Positions 38,667-47,904 of a DNA stretch of 64,000 bases are shown piece after piece. The position numbers were made by a program, and so were the translations under genes. Positions within the stretch are counted from its first letter, which is position 1. Each line of letters begins with the position of its first letter. Location of the stretch: the NCBI RefSeq assembly GCF_029633865.1, contig NC_079213.1, positions 101,902,510-101,966,509 of the forward strand, written 5' to 3'. The DNA is from Lampris incognitus. Lineage: Eukaryota; Chordata; Actinopteri; Lampriformes; Lampridae. A model generated the notes under the pieces. The model made no database searches. It saw nothing but the letters and a program-made list of their open reading frames with translations, and was not told the origin of the DNA.

Positions 38667-38935
38667 GGCAGAACCCCAGTGGATCAAGTTCATGGTCAGA
38701 GCTGCATATGATGTTCTACCTAGCCCAGCAAATCTCCATGTCTAGGGCAAGATTGATTCTCCATCATGTCCTCTGTACCCTGGAAAAGGTTTACTCAAGC
38801 ACATCCTCAGCAGCTACCCAATAGCCATGGGGGAGGGCCGCTACTGCTGGCAACACAACCAGGTGCTGAAGACAGTTGCAAAGGCCATCTCCAAAGAGAA
38901 AAGACATGAGAGAAGAGAACAGTTGCAATAGTCAA
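38667..38935 (+). pseudogene. R4/HERO-like LINE, C-terminal part (right of the hAT)
   Basis: Continues the LINE at 29130-31213: QAEPQWIKFMVRAAYDVLPS, PANLHVWGK, then in another frame CPLCPGKG-like sequence with the C-x2-C part of the zinc motif found before the restriction-like endonuclease in such LINEs, HPQQLPNSHGGGPLL and decay. The later Cys of the C-C-H-C motif is not visible. Ends near 38935. Confidence 0.7.
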
Positions 38936-38939
38936 TAAT

Positions 38940-39290
38940 TTATCTCTATAATCTAATTGGCAGAACAGTGCTTGGTAAATTCATTGACACAGAAACTGAC
39001 CCGCCATGCAGTACAGGTCGTGAAGTACTAAATTTAAAGGCAACTAATTGTAGATAAGGCAAAAAGATGAGTTTGAAGTTTGGATTTAAAGGACTCAACA
39101 GATTCTGATTGTCTGATGGCAGCAGGCAGGTTATTCCACAAGAACGGGGCCAATAGAAAAAGGCCTTGCCATCACCTGCCTTCTTTTTAACCTTTTTACC
39201 TTGAGAGCGGAGAGATCGAGATGGAATATATGGTTTAAGGAGATCAGACACCAATGATGGGGAAATATGATTTATGATCCACATATTTGA
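38940..39290 (-). pseudogene. L2-type LINE, ORF2 C-terminal fragment
   Basis: Minus-strand frames give NHISPSLVSDLLKPYIPSRS, LRSQGKKVKKK, KAFFYWPRSCGI and frames matching the family P-L-W-N-x-L-P and S-F-K-S-x-L-K-T-x-L-F tail. Same family type as 2168-3090, with frameshifts. Confidence 0.7.
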
Positions 39291-39299
39291 TTTGGAAAA

Positions 39300-40164
39300 G
39301 GATTTACGCCAGATGCCCTTCCTGACGCAACCCTCCCCATTTATCTGGGCTTGGGACAGGCACTAAGAATGCACTGGCCTATGTATCCTCAGTGGCAGTG
39401 GGAGAGCAGGAACAGTAGGAGTGTGGAGGAGAGAGTCAGAATTTTAAATGTTGGCACTATGACTGGTAAATGGAGAGAGCTGGCTGATATGATGGAGATG
39501 AGGAAGATATATAGACTCTGTGTGCAAGAGACCAAGTGGAAGGGGAGTAAGGCCAGGAGCATCGGAGGTGGGTTCAAACTCTACCATGGTGCAGATGGGA
39601 GGAAAAATGGGGGAGGGATAATTCTGAAGGGAGAATATGTCAAGCGTGTGTTGGAGGTGAAGAGCGTGTTGGACAGAGTCAAGCGTGTGTTGGAGGTGAT
39701 GAGAGTGTTGGACAGAGTGATGAGTATGAAGCTGGAAATCGAAAGTGTGATGATGAATGTTACCAGCGCATATGCCCCGCAAGTTGGGTGTGAGATGGAA
39801 GAGAAAGAGGAATTCTGGAGTGAGTTGGATGAAGTGGTGGAGAGTGTACCTAAGGAAGAGAGAGTGGTGATTGGAGCAGTCTGCAATGAGCATGTTGGTG
39901 ATGAGAACAGGTGATAAGGAGGCGATGGGCAGGTATGGTGTCAAGGAGAGGAATATGGAAGGACAGATGGTGGTGGATTTTGCAAAAAGGATGGAAATGG
40001 CTGTGGTGAATACATATTTTAAGGGGGGGGGACAGGGTGATATATGAGTGGGGAAAAAAGTGCACACAAGTGGACTATATTTTATGAACGAGGCATGATC
40101 TGAAAGGGATTAAAGACTGCTAGGTGGTGACAGGAGTGAACGTAGCTAGACTTTGGAGAGAAGA
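39300..40164 (+). pseudogene. RTE-type LINE, endonuclease domain
   Basis: APE-type endonuclease of an RTE element. The frame 39351-39914 reads RILNVGTMTGKWRELADMME, YRLCVQETKWKGSKARSIGG (catalytic Glu in VQETKWKG), KNGGGIILKGEYVKRVLEVK, then an internal duplication of VKRVLEV..VLDRV (39640-39715), MSMKLEIESVMMNVTSAYAP and EEFWSELDEVVESVPKEERV. After a frame change come MVVDFAKRMEMAVVNTYF and a decayed VDYIL (to 40120). The insertion-like duplication and frameshifts make it inactive. The domain is split by a SINE at 40165. Confidence 0.85.
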
Positions 40165-40612
40165 CGAGCATCCGGGTAGCGTACTGGGCTATTCCGTTGC
40201 CTACCACCACGAGGATTACCGGATCGAATCCCCGTGTTACCACCGGCTTGGTCGGGCGTCCCTACAAACACGATTGGCCGTGTCTGCGGGTAGGAAGCCG
40301 GATGTGGGTATGTGTCCTGGTTGCTGCACTATTGCCTCCTCTCATCGGTCGGGGCACCTGTTCAGGCAGGAGGGGGAAATGGGGGGATTGGCGTGATCCT
40401 CCCACATGCTACATCCCCCTGGTGAAACTCCTCAGTCGGGTGAAAAGAAGCGGCTGGCGACTCCACAAGTAATGGAGGAGGCATGTGGTAGTCTGCAGCC
40501 CTCCTCGAATTGGCAGAGGGGGTGGAGCAGCAACCGGGAGAGCTCGGAAGAGTGGGGTAATTGGCCAAGTACAATTGGAGAGAAAAAGGGGGAAAGATCC
40601 TACAACAACAAA
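40165..40612 (+). mobile_element. Family-B SINE, near full-length
   Basis: Starts with the tRNA-like head CATCCGGGTAGCGTACTGGG, B box equivalent GGATCGAATCC (40221-40231), body as in 10350-10781, and ends GTAATTGGCCAAGTACAATTG followed by A/G-rich sequence. It splits the RTE endonuclease from its linker. Confidence 0.85.
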
Positions 40613-40778
40613 AAAGAGGAAGAGAGTGAAGGCAAGCCAAGGATCAAATGGTGGAAGTTGAGGAAGGAAGACTGTTGTGTGGAGTTCAGGGAGGAGTTAA
40701 GACTGGGTGGTAGTGAAGACTTGCCGAATGGCTGGGCAACTACTGCAGAAATAGTGAGGGAAACAACTGGGAAGGTAT
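40613..40778 (+). pseudogene. RTE-type LINE, endonuclease-RT linker, first piece
   Basis: One frame reads KAKPRIKWWKLRKEDCCVEF, REELRLGG and LPNGWATTAEIVRETTGKVS. This is the linker that in RTE elements follows the endonuclease. The reading is broken at 40778 by a PLE-derived insertion and goes on at 41271. Confidence 0.75.
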
Positions 40779-41261
40779 CAAAGAAGTTTGAATCAGTTCA
40801 TCTGGATACGTTTATTGAGATATGTTTCATCACTCAACTAAGTGACATCTTCAGTCTAAACTGACTGCAGGTATCCCCACCCCTTATAAACATTACAGTA
40901 CAATACAGTACATATGTACTGTATTGTATGGGAATGTTGCAATCACAGCATTGTAGCAACATTCAACAACATTCATTTGCAACATTCCCTAGTCCTCTGT
41001 GAATAGTACACATGTTCTTTGAAGCTCTAATTAATAGTCACACCCATATTTGCATATGAAACTGGTCGTTGGTTTTGGTCATTATGCAACTGTATTGTAC
41101 TGTATTGTTTATAAGGGGCGGGGATACCTGCAGTCAGTTTAGACTGAAGATGTCACTTAGTTGAGTGATGAAACATATCTGTCAATAAACGTTGTCTCCA
41201 GATAAATTGATTCAACCGCCTTTGATTTTCTTACCTGGATTGTTGAGCATGCATCAGGCTA
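40779..41261. mobile_element. Non-coding PLE derivative with inverted ends
   Basis: 483 bp. The left end (40779-40890) and right end (41108-41255) are inverted copies: CTTCAGTCTAAACTGACTGC and GCAGTCAGTTTAGACTGAAG. The same termini bound the coding PLE at 317-2066. The centre has repeated ACAGTACAATACAGTA/TACTGTATTGTA palindromes (40905-40930). Flanks GGAAGGTAT (40770-40778) and GGAAGGTAC (41262-41270) look like a 9-bp target duplication. It behaves as a MITE-like, RT-less PLE. Confidence 0.8.
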
Positions 41262-41270
41262 GGAAGGTAC

Positions 41271-41690
41271 TTGGTGTGTCATCTGGACAGAGGAAGGAAG
41301 ACAAGGAGACTTGGTGGTGAAATGAGGAAGTAAAGGAAAATATACAGAGGAAGAGGTTGGCGAAGAAGATGTGGGATAATCAGAGAGATGAATAAAGTGG
41401 ACAGTAGTAAGAGGAAATGTGGCTTTAAAAGAAGAGAGAGGTGGTGAAGGCAAAGAAAAAGGCGTATGGTGAGTTGTATGAGAGGTTGGACACTTAAGGA
41501 GAAAAGGACTTGTACCGACTGGCTAGACAGAGGAATTGAGCTGGAAAGGATGTGTAGTAGGTTAGGGCGATGAAGGATAGAGATGGAAATGTGCTGACAA
41601 GCAAGGAGTGTGTAGAGAAGATGGAAGGAGTATTTGAGGGGCTGATGAATGAAGAAAATTAGAGAGAAGGTTGAATGATTAAGTTTCCTT
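41271..41690 (+). pseudogene. RTE-type LINE, linker, second piece
   Basis: Frames carry GRYLVCHLD-type start, RRLGGEMRK (family T-W-W-W-N-E-E-V), KEKGVW.VV (A-Y-x-E-L-Y-E), TG.TEELSWKG and MKDRDGNVLT-equivalent sequence (41568-41600), then GLMNEEN. Much decayed. A reversed V-SINE follows at 41691, with a last RTE-like remnant (VGLVNQEVCWIIKKELK) at 42060-42110. Confidence 0.7.
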
Positions 41691-42051
41691 TATTAATCCC
41701 CTTGGGGAAATTCAGTGACTGCAAATTAACCCATCCTAGCTGTGATCTGTGTAGCTAGGAGCAGTGGGCTGCCGCCTTTATGCTACGCATGGGGACCAAC
41801 CCCAGTTCTTTTCCCATTCCTTGGGCAGGGGCACAGACAGGAGTGTAAACCCTAACATGCATGTTTCTTTTGATGGTGGGGGAAACTGGAGCACCCAGAG
41901 AAAACCCACCGCAGACACAGGGAGAACATGCAAACTCCACACAGAGGATGGCCTGGGATGATTCCCCAAGGTTGGACAACCCCAGGGTTCGAACCCAGGA
42001 CCATCTTGCTGTGAGGCAACAGCGCTAAACACTGAGCCACTGTGCCGCCCA
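41691..42051 (-). mobile_element. V-SINE, minus orientation
   Basis: The plus strand reads the V-SINE backwards: TTCCTTTATTAATCCCCTTG at the 3' tail, GCACAGACAGGAGTGTAAAC, the core CTGGAGCACCCAGAGAAAAC, GGAGAACATGCAAACTCCAC, then GGGTTCGAACCCAGG (B box) and the head CACTGTGCCGCCC. It carries a different 3' tail from the copy at 59182. Confidence 0.85.
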
Positions 42052-42116
42052 ATGTGTGTGATGTGGGACTAGTGAATCAGGAGGTGTGTTGGATTATCAA
42101 GAAGGAACTGAAAGGG

Positions 42117-42163
42117 CTGTCCGGGTGGTGTGGCTGTCTATTCCGTTGCCTACCAACACGGTC
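42117..42163 (+). mobile_element. Family-B SINE, 5' head only
   Basis: Only GCTGTCCGGGTGGTGTGGCTGTCTATTCC through CCTACCAACACGG remains; the rest is missing and Gmr1-like gypsy sequence follows at once. Confidence 0.8.
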
Positions 42164-42837
42164 ATTCCCTAAAATGATGTCCACGCCCTCAATTGGCAGT
42201 GCAGGACGGATGCCCATGGCAACCTCACCTTGGACCAAACCACAGTTAAGCACCAGCCTATTCAGTGGAACAGGAGGCAACACAGTTAACCCCATCCCCC
42301 ACATCAAAACATAATCTCCCGTATCGGTTTCCTGAGAAAAAGGCAACACAGGGCTCACGGTGTATGAATCAAAAGCCCCAGTATCGTTCAGAATTTTTAT
42401 CAGCACGGTGACGTCACTCCCCACCAGTGACACGCAGCCGTCAGACACGAACGCTGACTCCTCCAACTTACAACTTGCCTCAGCTCTCACCTGGTGACAA
42501 GGAGAAATTACAGGACTGATATGTTGCACAGAAAAAGCACACGCAGCAGACTTCCCCGGCGCTCCACTATTCCCAAGTCTAGGACAGTCAGCTTTCCAAT
42601 GTCTCCTGCCTTTGCAATAATTGCAAATTTTGATTGCGTCAAAATACATCTGGCCACGTGTAGCCCGTTCTGGCCTAATCAGGCAAGGACTAGTTCTTTC
42701 CTCCCACTTACCTGCTACATGAAACTTGCTGCCATCATCACGAGCATGATGCTCACGATAGCCCCGTGCATCAGCACATACTCATCTGCCAGCTTAGCTG
42801 CCTCCGCAGCAGTTTGCACCTTATGTTCGTTGATATA
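42164..42837 (-). pseudogene. Gmr1-like Ty3/gypsy: end of gag, zinc knuckle and protease
   Basis: Minus strand. 42837-42660 gives the gag end with AAKLADEYVLMHGA. 42649-42164 gives CNYCKGRRHWKADC, a C-x2-C-x4-H-x4-C knuckle, then a Ser-rich linker and the protease: VTVLIKILNDTGAFDSYTVS (active-site D-T-G-A) and VLMWGMGLTVLPPV to PIEGVDIILGNDRVG (family I-x-L-x-G-N-D). RT and integrase are absent. The copy is truncated at 42164 beside a SINE head. Confidence 0.8.
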
Positions 42838-44057
42838 CACTCACTGGCCACTTTATTAGGTATACCTTGCTAGTACCGGGTTGGACTCCCGTTTGCCTTC
42901 AGAACTGCCTTAATCCTTCGTGACATAGATTCAACAAGGTACTGGAAACATTCCTCAGAGAGTTTGGTCCATATTGACATGATAGCGTCACGCAGTTGCT
43001 GCAGATTTGTCGGCTGCACATCCATGATGCGAATCTCCCGGTCCACCACATCCCAAAGGTGCTCTATTGGATTGAGATCTGGTGACTGTGGAGGCCATTT
43101 GAGTACAGTGAACTCATTGTCATGTTCAAGAAACCAGTCTGAGATGATTCGAGCTTTATGACATGGCGCGTTATCCTGCTGGAAGTAGCCATCAGAAGAT
43201 GGGAACACTGTGGTCATAAAGGGATGGACATGGTCAGCAACAATACTCAGGTAGGCTGTGGCGTTGACATGATGCTCAATTGGTACTAAGGGGCCCAAAG
43301 TGTGCCAAGGAAATATCCCCCACACCATTACACCACCACCACCAGCCTGAACCGTTGATACAAGGCAGGATGGATCCATGCTTTCATGTTGTTGACGCCA
43401 AATTCTGACCCTACCATCCGAATGTCGCAGCAGAAATCGAGACTCATCAGACCAGGCAACGTTTTTCCAATCTTCTATTGTCCAATTTTGGTGAGCCTGT
43501 GCGAATTGTAGCCTCAGATTCCTGTTCTTAGCTGACAGGAGTGGCACCCGGTGTGGTCTTCTGCTGCTGTAGCCCATCTGCCTCATGGTTCGACGTGTTG
43601 TGCGTTCAGAGATGCTCTTCTGCATACCTCGGTTGTAATGAGTGGTTATTTGAGTTACTGTTGCCTTTCTGTCAGCTCGAACCAGTCTGGCAATTCTCCT
43701 CTGACCTCTGGCATCAACAAGGCATTTTCGCCCACAGAACTGCCGCTCACTGGATATTTTCTCTTTTTCGGACCATTCTCTGTAAACCCTAGAGATGGTT
43801 GTGCGTGAAAATCCCAGTAGATCAGCAGTTTCTGAAATACTCAGACCAGCCCGTCTGGCACCAACAACCATGCCACGTTCAAAGTCACTTAAATCACCTT
43901 TCTTCCCCATTCTGATGCTCGGTTTGAACTGCAGCAGATCGTCTTGACCATGTCTACATGCCTAAATGCATTGAGTTGCTGCCATGTGATTGGCTGATTA
44001 GAAATTTGCGTTAACGAGCAGTTGGACAGGTGTGCCTAATAAAGTGGCCGGTGAGTG
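42838..44057 (-). mobile_element. Tc1/mariner element of DD36E type, complete
   Basis: 1,220 bp flanked by TA (42836-42837 and 44058-44059). Termini CACTCACTGGCCACTTTATT and, inverted, CACTCACCGGCCACTTTATT. It carries one intact transposase on the minus strand. Inserted in the gag of the Gmr1-like gypsy, in the same orientation. Confidence 0.95.
42870..43910 (-). CDS. Tc1/mariner transposase, DD36E, intact
   Basis: Cut-and-paste transposase of 346 residues, the expected length. N-terminal paired-like DNA-binding domain with two helix-turn-helix parts (about 8-48, [20 protein letters not shown]; and 68-115, [23 protein letters not shown]). The catalytic domain has D155 (WSDES), D246 (FQQDNAPCH) and E283 ([11 protein letters not shown]). 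36 residues separate the second D and the E, so it is DD36E rather than DD34E. From memory this spacing fits the animal 'Incomer' (IC) group. No stop or frameshift was seen and both ends are present, so activity is possible. Its ATG at 43910 follows an untranslated leader of about 145 bases. Confidence 0.95.
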   Translation of the reverse strand: MGKKGDLSDFERGMVVGARRAGLSISETADLLGFSRTTISRVYREWSEKEKISSERQFCGRKCLVDARGQRRIARLVRADRKATVTQITTHYNRGMQKSISERTTRRTMRQMGYSSRRPHRVPLLSAKNRNLRLQFAQAHQNWTIEDWKNVAWSDESRFLLRHSDGRVRIWRQQHESMDPSCLVSTVQAGGGGVMVWGIFPWHTLGPLVPIEHHVNATAYLSIVADHVHPFMTTVFPSSDGYFQQDNAPCHKARIISDWFLEHDNEFTVLKWPPQSPDLNPIEHLWDVVDREIRIMDVQPTNLQQLRDAIMSIWTKLSEECFQYLVESMSRRIKAVLKANGSPTRY

Positions 44058-44059
44058 TA

Positions 44060-44990
44060 TATGGCAATGTGCCTCGGAACAGAATTTTTGAACTGCTCCA
44101 GAACGACCAAATCACACAAAGCATCATAAGTATCAACTTTCAAAGCTGTACACCATCGACTAAAATGGGTAACCAGCTCCCCGGCGAACTCAACATGCAT
44201 CTGCTTCCCAGACTTCTCCCGTGTCCGAAACCTCTGGCAGTATGCCTCAGGCACCAACTCGTAAGCCCTCAACACTGCAGCCTTGACGGTTGGTTAAACT
44301 TTACTCTCAGCCACAGTGAGAGCAGAATAAGCCTCCTGAGCTTTAATCGTTAGCATGCATTGCAAAAGTAGTGTGCAGTGAGAGTCTGACCACTTTCTAC
44401 TCTCGGCTACATGCTCAAAAATGGGAGAAAAAAGTATCTGGGTCCCGTTCGCAAAACTGAGGAACCAACCGCAGATTACTGGCAACATCAAAAGAACCAG
44501 AGGTACTGTTAGATCTACCAGGAACAGGAAAAGAGGCATGGCCCACTCCGGTAACAGATGCACTCGAACTTAACCTCTGCTCCTCCACCTCAAGTCTTTT
44601 CATTTCTGCCTCCCTCGTCAACTCGACAGCCAGTTTTTCCCTCTCAATTTGAGCACGCTCTCTCTCAGTTCCTCTCTCAATTTGAGCACCATCTCTCTCA
44701 GTTTCTCTCAGTAACAGAAGCAGCTCTTTCCTCTGCTCGGAAGTTAAACCAGCCTCACCAGGGCCAGGCGCAGTGAACGTTTCCAGCCCAGGACCAACAG
44801 CATGCAACTTGGGTGTACCGACTCCCAGTTCAGTCAAGTTAGCTTTAATAATAGCTTTAATGCTCTCCTCCATTCTCGTATTACCGACTTCCAATTTAAA
44901 ACGCTCGGCGATTTTCAACAACTGCTCCTGCGAACAGTGCTCCAAAAACTCCTGCGACGGAGCTCTCAAAAAATCCTCCACACTAGCCAT
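44060..44990 (-). pseudogene. Gmr1-like Ty3/gypsy gag with SCAN-like region
   Basis: Starts at 44990 with MASVEDFLRAPSQEFLEHCS, then EQLLKIAERFKLEV, a helical, Glu/Arg-rich segment (RETERDGAQIERGTERERAQ) and SNLRLVPQFCERDPDTFFSH. The next frames give KWSDSHCTLLLQCMLTIKAQ EAYSAL and LRAYELVPEAYCQRFRTREK, HVEFAGELVTHFSRWCTALK and LCDLVVLEQFKNSVPRHIAI. The last part resembles the SCAN domain of vertebrate zinc-finger proteins, which is thought to derive from Gmr1-like gag. Frame changes at about 44415 and 44285 break it. Confidence 0.8.
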
Positions 44991-44999
44991 GACTTAAAC

Positions 45000-45652
45000 A
45001 CAATTTACCCGCCCAAACCACGCCAAAACTGCCGATGCATAAAAAAAACAGGTTACAAATCCTACCCGCAGCACACTGAGCTCACACAGCCCCAACACAC
45101 AGCCTAAAATGATCACTGCAGCACCATCCCTCTAACTGCCTATCCAGAGTCTAACTAAGCTCCCCCCAGTCTTCAGGTGCTGCTTGTGGTAGGCATTTAC
45201 GCATTCAAACCCAAAAACCCAGTGAAGCAACCATAAAATGGCAGCCTACCTGCAGCTTTGGACGTGCCCCCAAGACAACTGCTCCAACCACGTTCTCGCC
45301 ACACTAACAACCCCCCAACCAAATTCCAAAGGAACCCGCCCTTAGACCTAACCAGGGACAGAACAACGGCAATTTACTACGGCATGCGCTATGGCGTGCG
45401 TAGGACCGACAGAACTCAATGCCACAAAAACACCAGCATAACCAGCATGGCGACACAAGCACAGACACACCCCATAACAAATCAACGGCTCTTTACCCAG
45501 TATAGCTGCTTACAGTAACTCAAAACAACCACTTACCACACTCGTCAATGTCTCCCAATAACAGACTGCACAACTCATTCTCCAAAACGAGGCGCCCAGT
45601 TTGCTATGCTACAGCTGACCTGAAATCACACCAATACGGGTTCAACAAAGGT
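45000..45652 (-). other. Gmr1-like gypsy leader
   Basis: Non-coding stretch between the LTR/PBS and the gag start. Plus-strand frames of up to about 100 codons have no family signal. Confidence 0.6.
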
Positions 45653-45662
45653 CGAGCCCCCA
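45653..45662 (-). promoter_or_regulatory. Gmr1-like gypsy primer-binding site, tRNA-Pro type
   Basis: On the minus strand TGGGGGCTCG, two bases after the LTR, matches the start of the tRNA-Pro complement used by many retroelements. The match is 10 bases and then decays. Confidence 0.6.
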
Positions 45663-45664
45663 TA

Positions 45665-45932
45665 TGTCACAGCCCGGCTCGTAGGCTGCGACAAAGATGG
45701 GAGATCAGACGAGTTTGCAATTTTGCCGAAGTACATTTATTTATTTATTTTTAAAAAAACGATAGAGCAACGAAATAAACGTGGTAGTCCGCACTCAGCT
45801 CATGAGCAAAAAGGGGTGAGCCTTCGCCCCTGACCAAAATTATGACGAGCCTCCGCCCCTGACCAAGATCCTGCAAGACAAAGAAGAACACAAAATCATA
45901 GGCGCCCCTAGTGGAGCGGAGGGGTCATCACA
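45665..45932 (-). repeat. Gmr1-like gypsy 5' LTR
   Basis: 268 bp, minus-strand boundaries TGTGATGACC and GGGCTGTGACA. Contains two near-repeats of GGTCAGGGGCGGAGGCTCGTC/GGTCAGGGGCGAAGGCTCACC and AATAAATAAATAAATG as possible poly(A) signals. The 3' LTR is missing from the window. Confidence 0.7.
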
Positions 45933-45949
45933 CAAGATGGTTAGAAAAC

Positions 45950-46835
45950 TTCCAATTTTGATTTTCACTATGTACATTCCAGTCTCTTGCAGGCCCGCTT
46001 AAAAGCATGTGTCTCATCATTAAACCAGTGTGTAGGCCTCTTTAGTCACCTAGCTCTTGTAGTGAGAGGTGCAACTGAATCAAGGAGACAAGAGAGAGCC
46101 ACATTTAAGTCACTAGTGAGATTCTCAATAGAGTCTGTCTCTACAGGGAAGGCGTAAGACTTAAGGCAGATGCTGGCCAAATGCAGCTGCAGTGGACGGA
46201 CCAATGTGGCAAGTGGCAATTACATCTGTTCTGACTTTAACAGGACAGGCCAATGATGCTTCAAATGTAATGAAAAAATGATCTGACACAGCAGATTTGT
46301 TTGGTAAGACAGTTAGATCAGAAACAGCTATCCCTTTACATAAACCAAATCAAAGGTGTTACCACTGCAATGAGTCAACTCTTGAACAAACTGAGCAAAA
46401 CCAAAAGTATCAGCAAGCACTAGAAAGGCTTTACTTAGAGGATCACCAGCCTCATTCAAATGAATATTGAAATCACCAAGAAGTACTCATCAGAATGAGT
46501 AATAAGACCAGAGATAAATTCTCCAAATTCTTCAAAAAATATTGAGTCAGGGCCAGGAGGTCGATAGAGTATCACAATGTGGACTGAGCAGAGTGTGTTT
46601 GTGGCTGAGGGAGATGGAATTAGAATAAGAGCCTCAAAAGATTTGAATTTAAGTTCAAGTTTAGAAGTTAAATTGAATATAGATTTAAATATTATGGTGA
46701 TACCCCCACCTTATTTGCCCGAGCTACATGAGCATAAGTATAGTCAGGTGGGGAAGCTTCATTTAAGGGCAGGGAAAGATTTGGTTTTAGCCATGTTTCA
46801 CATAACCCAATCATATCTATATTATGTTTAAGAAT
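45950..46835 (-). pseudogene. L2-type LINE ORF2: endonuclease and start of linker
   Basis: APE-type endonuclease on the minus strand. From 46790: PALKEASPPDYTYAHVARAN, GGGITIIFKSIFNLTSKLEL, SFEALILIPSPSATNTLCSV, VILYRPPGPDSIFFEEFGEF and FLVISIFI (family G-D-F-N-I-H). Then HCSGNTFDLVYVKGIAVSDL and AVSDHFFITFEASLACP, with the S-D-H motif. It ends with DSVAPLTTRAR and RPTHWFNDETHAFKRACK near 45960. Small frame changes and loss of the G-D of GDFN disable it. RT is not present. Confidence 0.85.
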
Positions 46836-47082
46836 CAGATCATTTTATCAGTAAGGCGTTGGTAGACAGTGATGATATTTATGAAACAAAATTTAAGCGT
46901 CTTGTTGAAGTGATCAGTAGTAATCAGATTTTTAGAGCTACCAATAGATGAAATATTAATTGGAATTAGACACCTTGTATTAGTTGACAATTTTGAAGAC
47001 CTACGCTGTGGACAATATGTGGTCACGCTTTTGGTAACATTAGGTGTTTGGTTCTGTAGATTATTAGGTGCTTTGTTACACA

Positions 47083-47904
47083 TTAACCACCACCAGTGGT
47101 AGAAATGATTATTAGATTATTGTGATTCACACCTTTGGGAGAGGAGAGCTTGGGTTCAAGACAGCAAGTAAGGAAGACAGCCTCAATGTTATAGACCAAG
47201 CTGTCAGTCTGATAATCTGTACTATGAGAAATTCCCTGACTAGACATATTAACAAGTATAGTAGGGTGAATGCCATCTACTTTTAGCAGGCAAAGGTTGC
47301 CCCCATTAAGAAGGCCAGTTATCAACAAAACTAAATCCCTGCTCATTAAAGTAATGAGCCAGCCAGCAGTTTGTTGAGGTGCACCTACTGTACATCTCAT
47401 CATTACTCCTCACGGGTAAGGGACCAGAGACAGTCGATGCCGACACATCTTTCTGGCCAACTCAGGCGTCCTGGCTAGGCTGGCTTTTGTGATCTCTGAT
47501 TGCTTTATCCTCACATTATTGATGCTGACATGAATAACAACGTTGCTGAAAGTAGTGGTGCTGTGTGCCTGGGTTCCCTGATTCTCGCTCCGTGATGCCA
47601 GCACCCTAATATTATCCTCTATGTTTGAGACTCTGGTTCGAGGTAAACATTGAACCAAGGCTTGCAAAGCTAATCTGATATTGCAGGTAATGGAGTCTCC
47701 TATCACTAGCGTGCATTGCTTCACTCTGTTGACAGGAGCAGGAAAGGCATGCTGTACAGTAGGTCTTCCAACAGGGCTGGTGAGTGGCAAAAACGGTTTA
47801 CAGTTGGGAGAGGTGACTGCAGACCAGGCCACGAGCCTTCCCACGCTGGCACACAGAGACAAACTCTGCCACATCGGCCGACGAGGCTCAGCTAGTGCTA
47901 ACAA
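47083..47904 (-). pseudogene. L2-type LINE ORF1 with SGNH-esterase-like domain
   Basis: ORF1 protein of a CR1/L2-superclade LINE. 47904-47410 encodes QCTLVIGDSITCNIRLAL, with the G-D-S block of SGNH hydrolases, VSNIEDNIRVLASRS, then VVIHVSINNVRIKQSEITKA (family H-x-G-T-N-D-V), LARKMCRHRL. After a frame change 47403-47240 gives a decayed middle and VDGIHPT, which supplies the catalytic D-x-x-H. Esterase-type ORF1 proteins are known in these LINEs and bind membranes or RNA. The N in place of the usual residues and frameshifts make it non-functional. The ORF2 endonuclease follows in order at 46835. Confidence 0.8.

Noticed and set aside
42494..42859. 121-codon plus-strand open frame
   Set aside because: Antisense to the Gmr1-like zinc knuckle and gag end.
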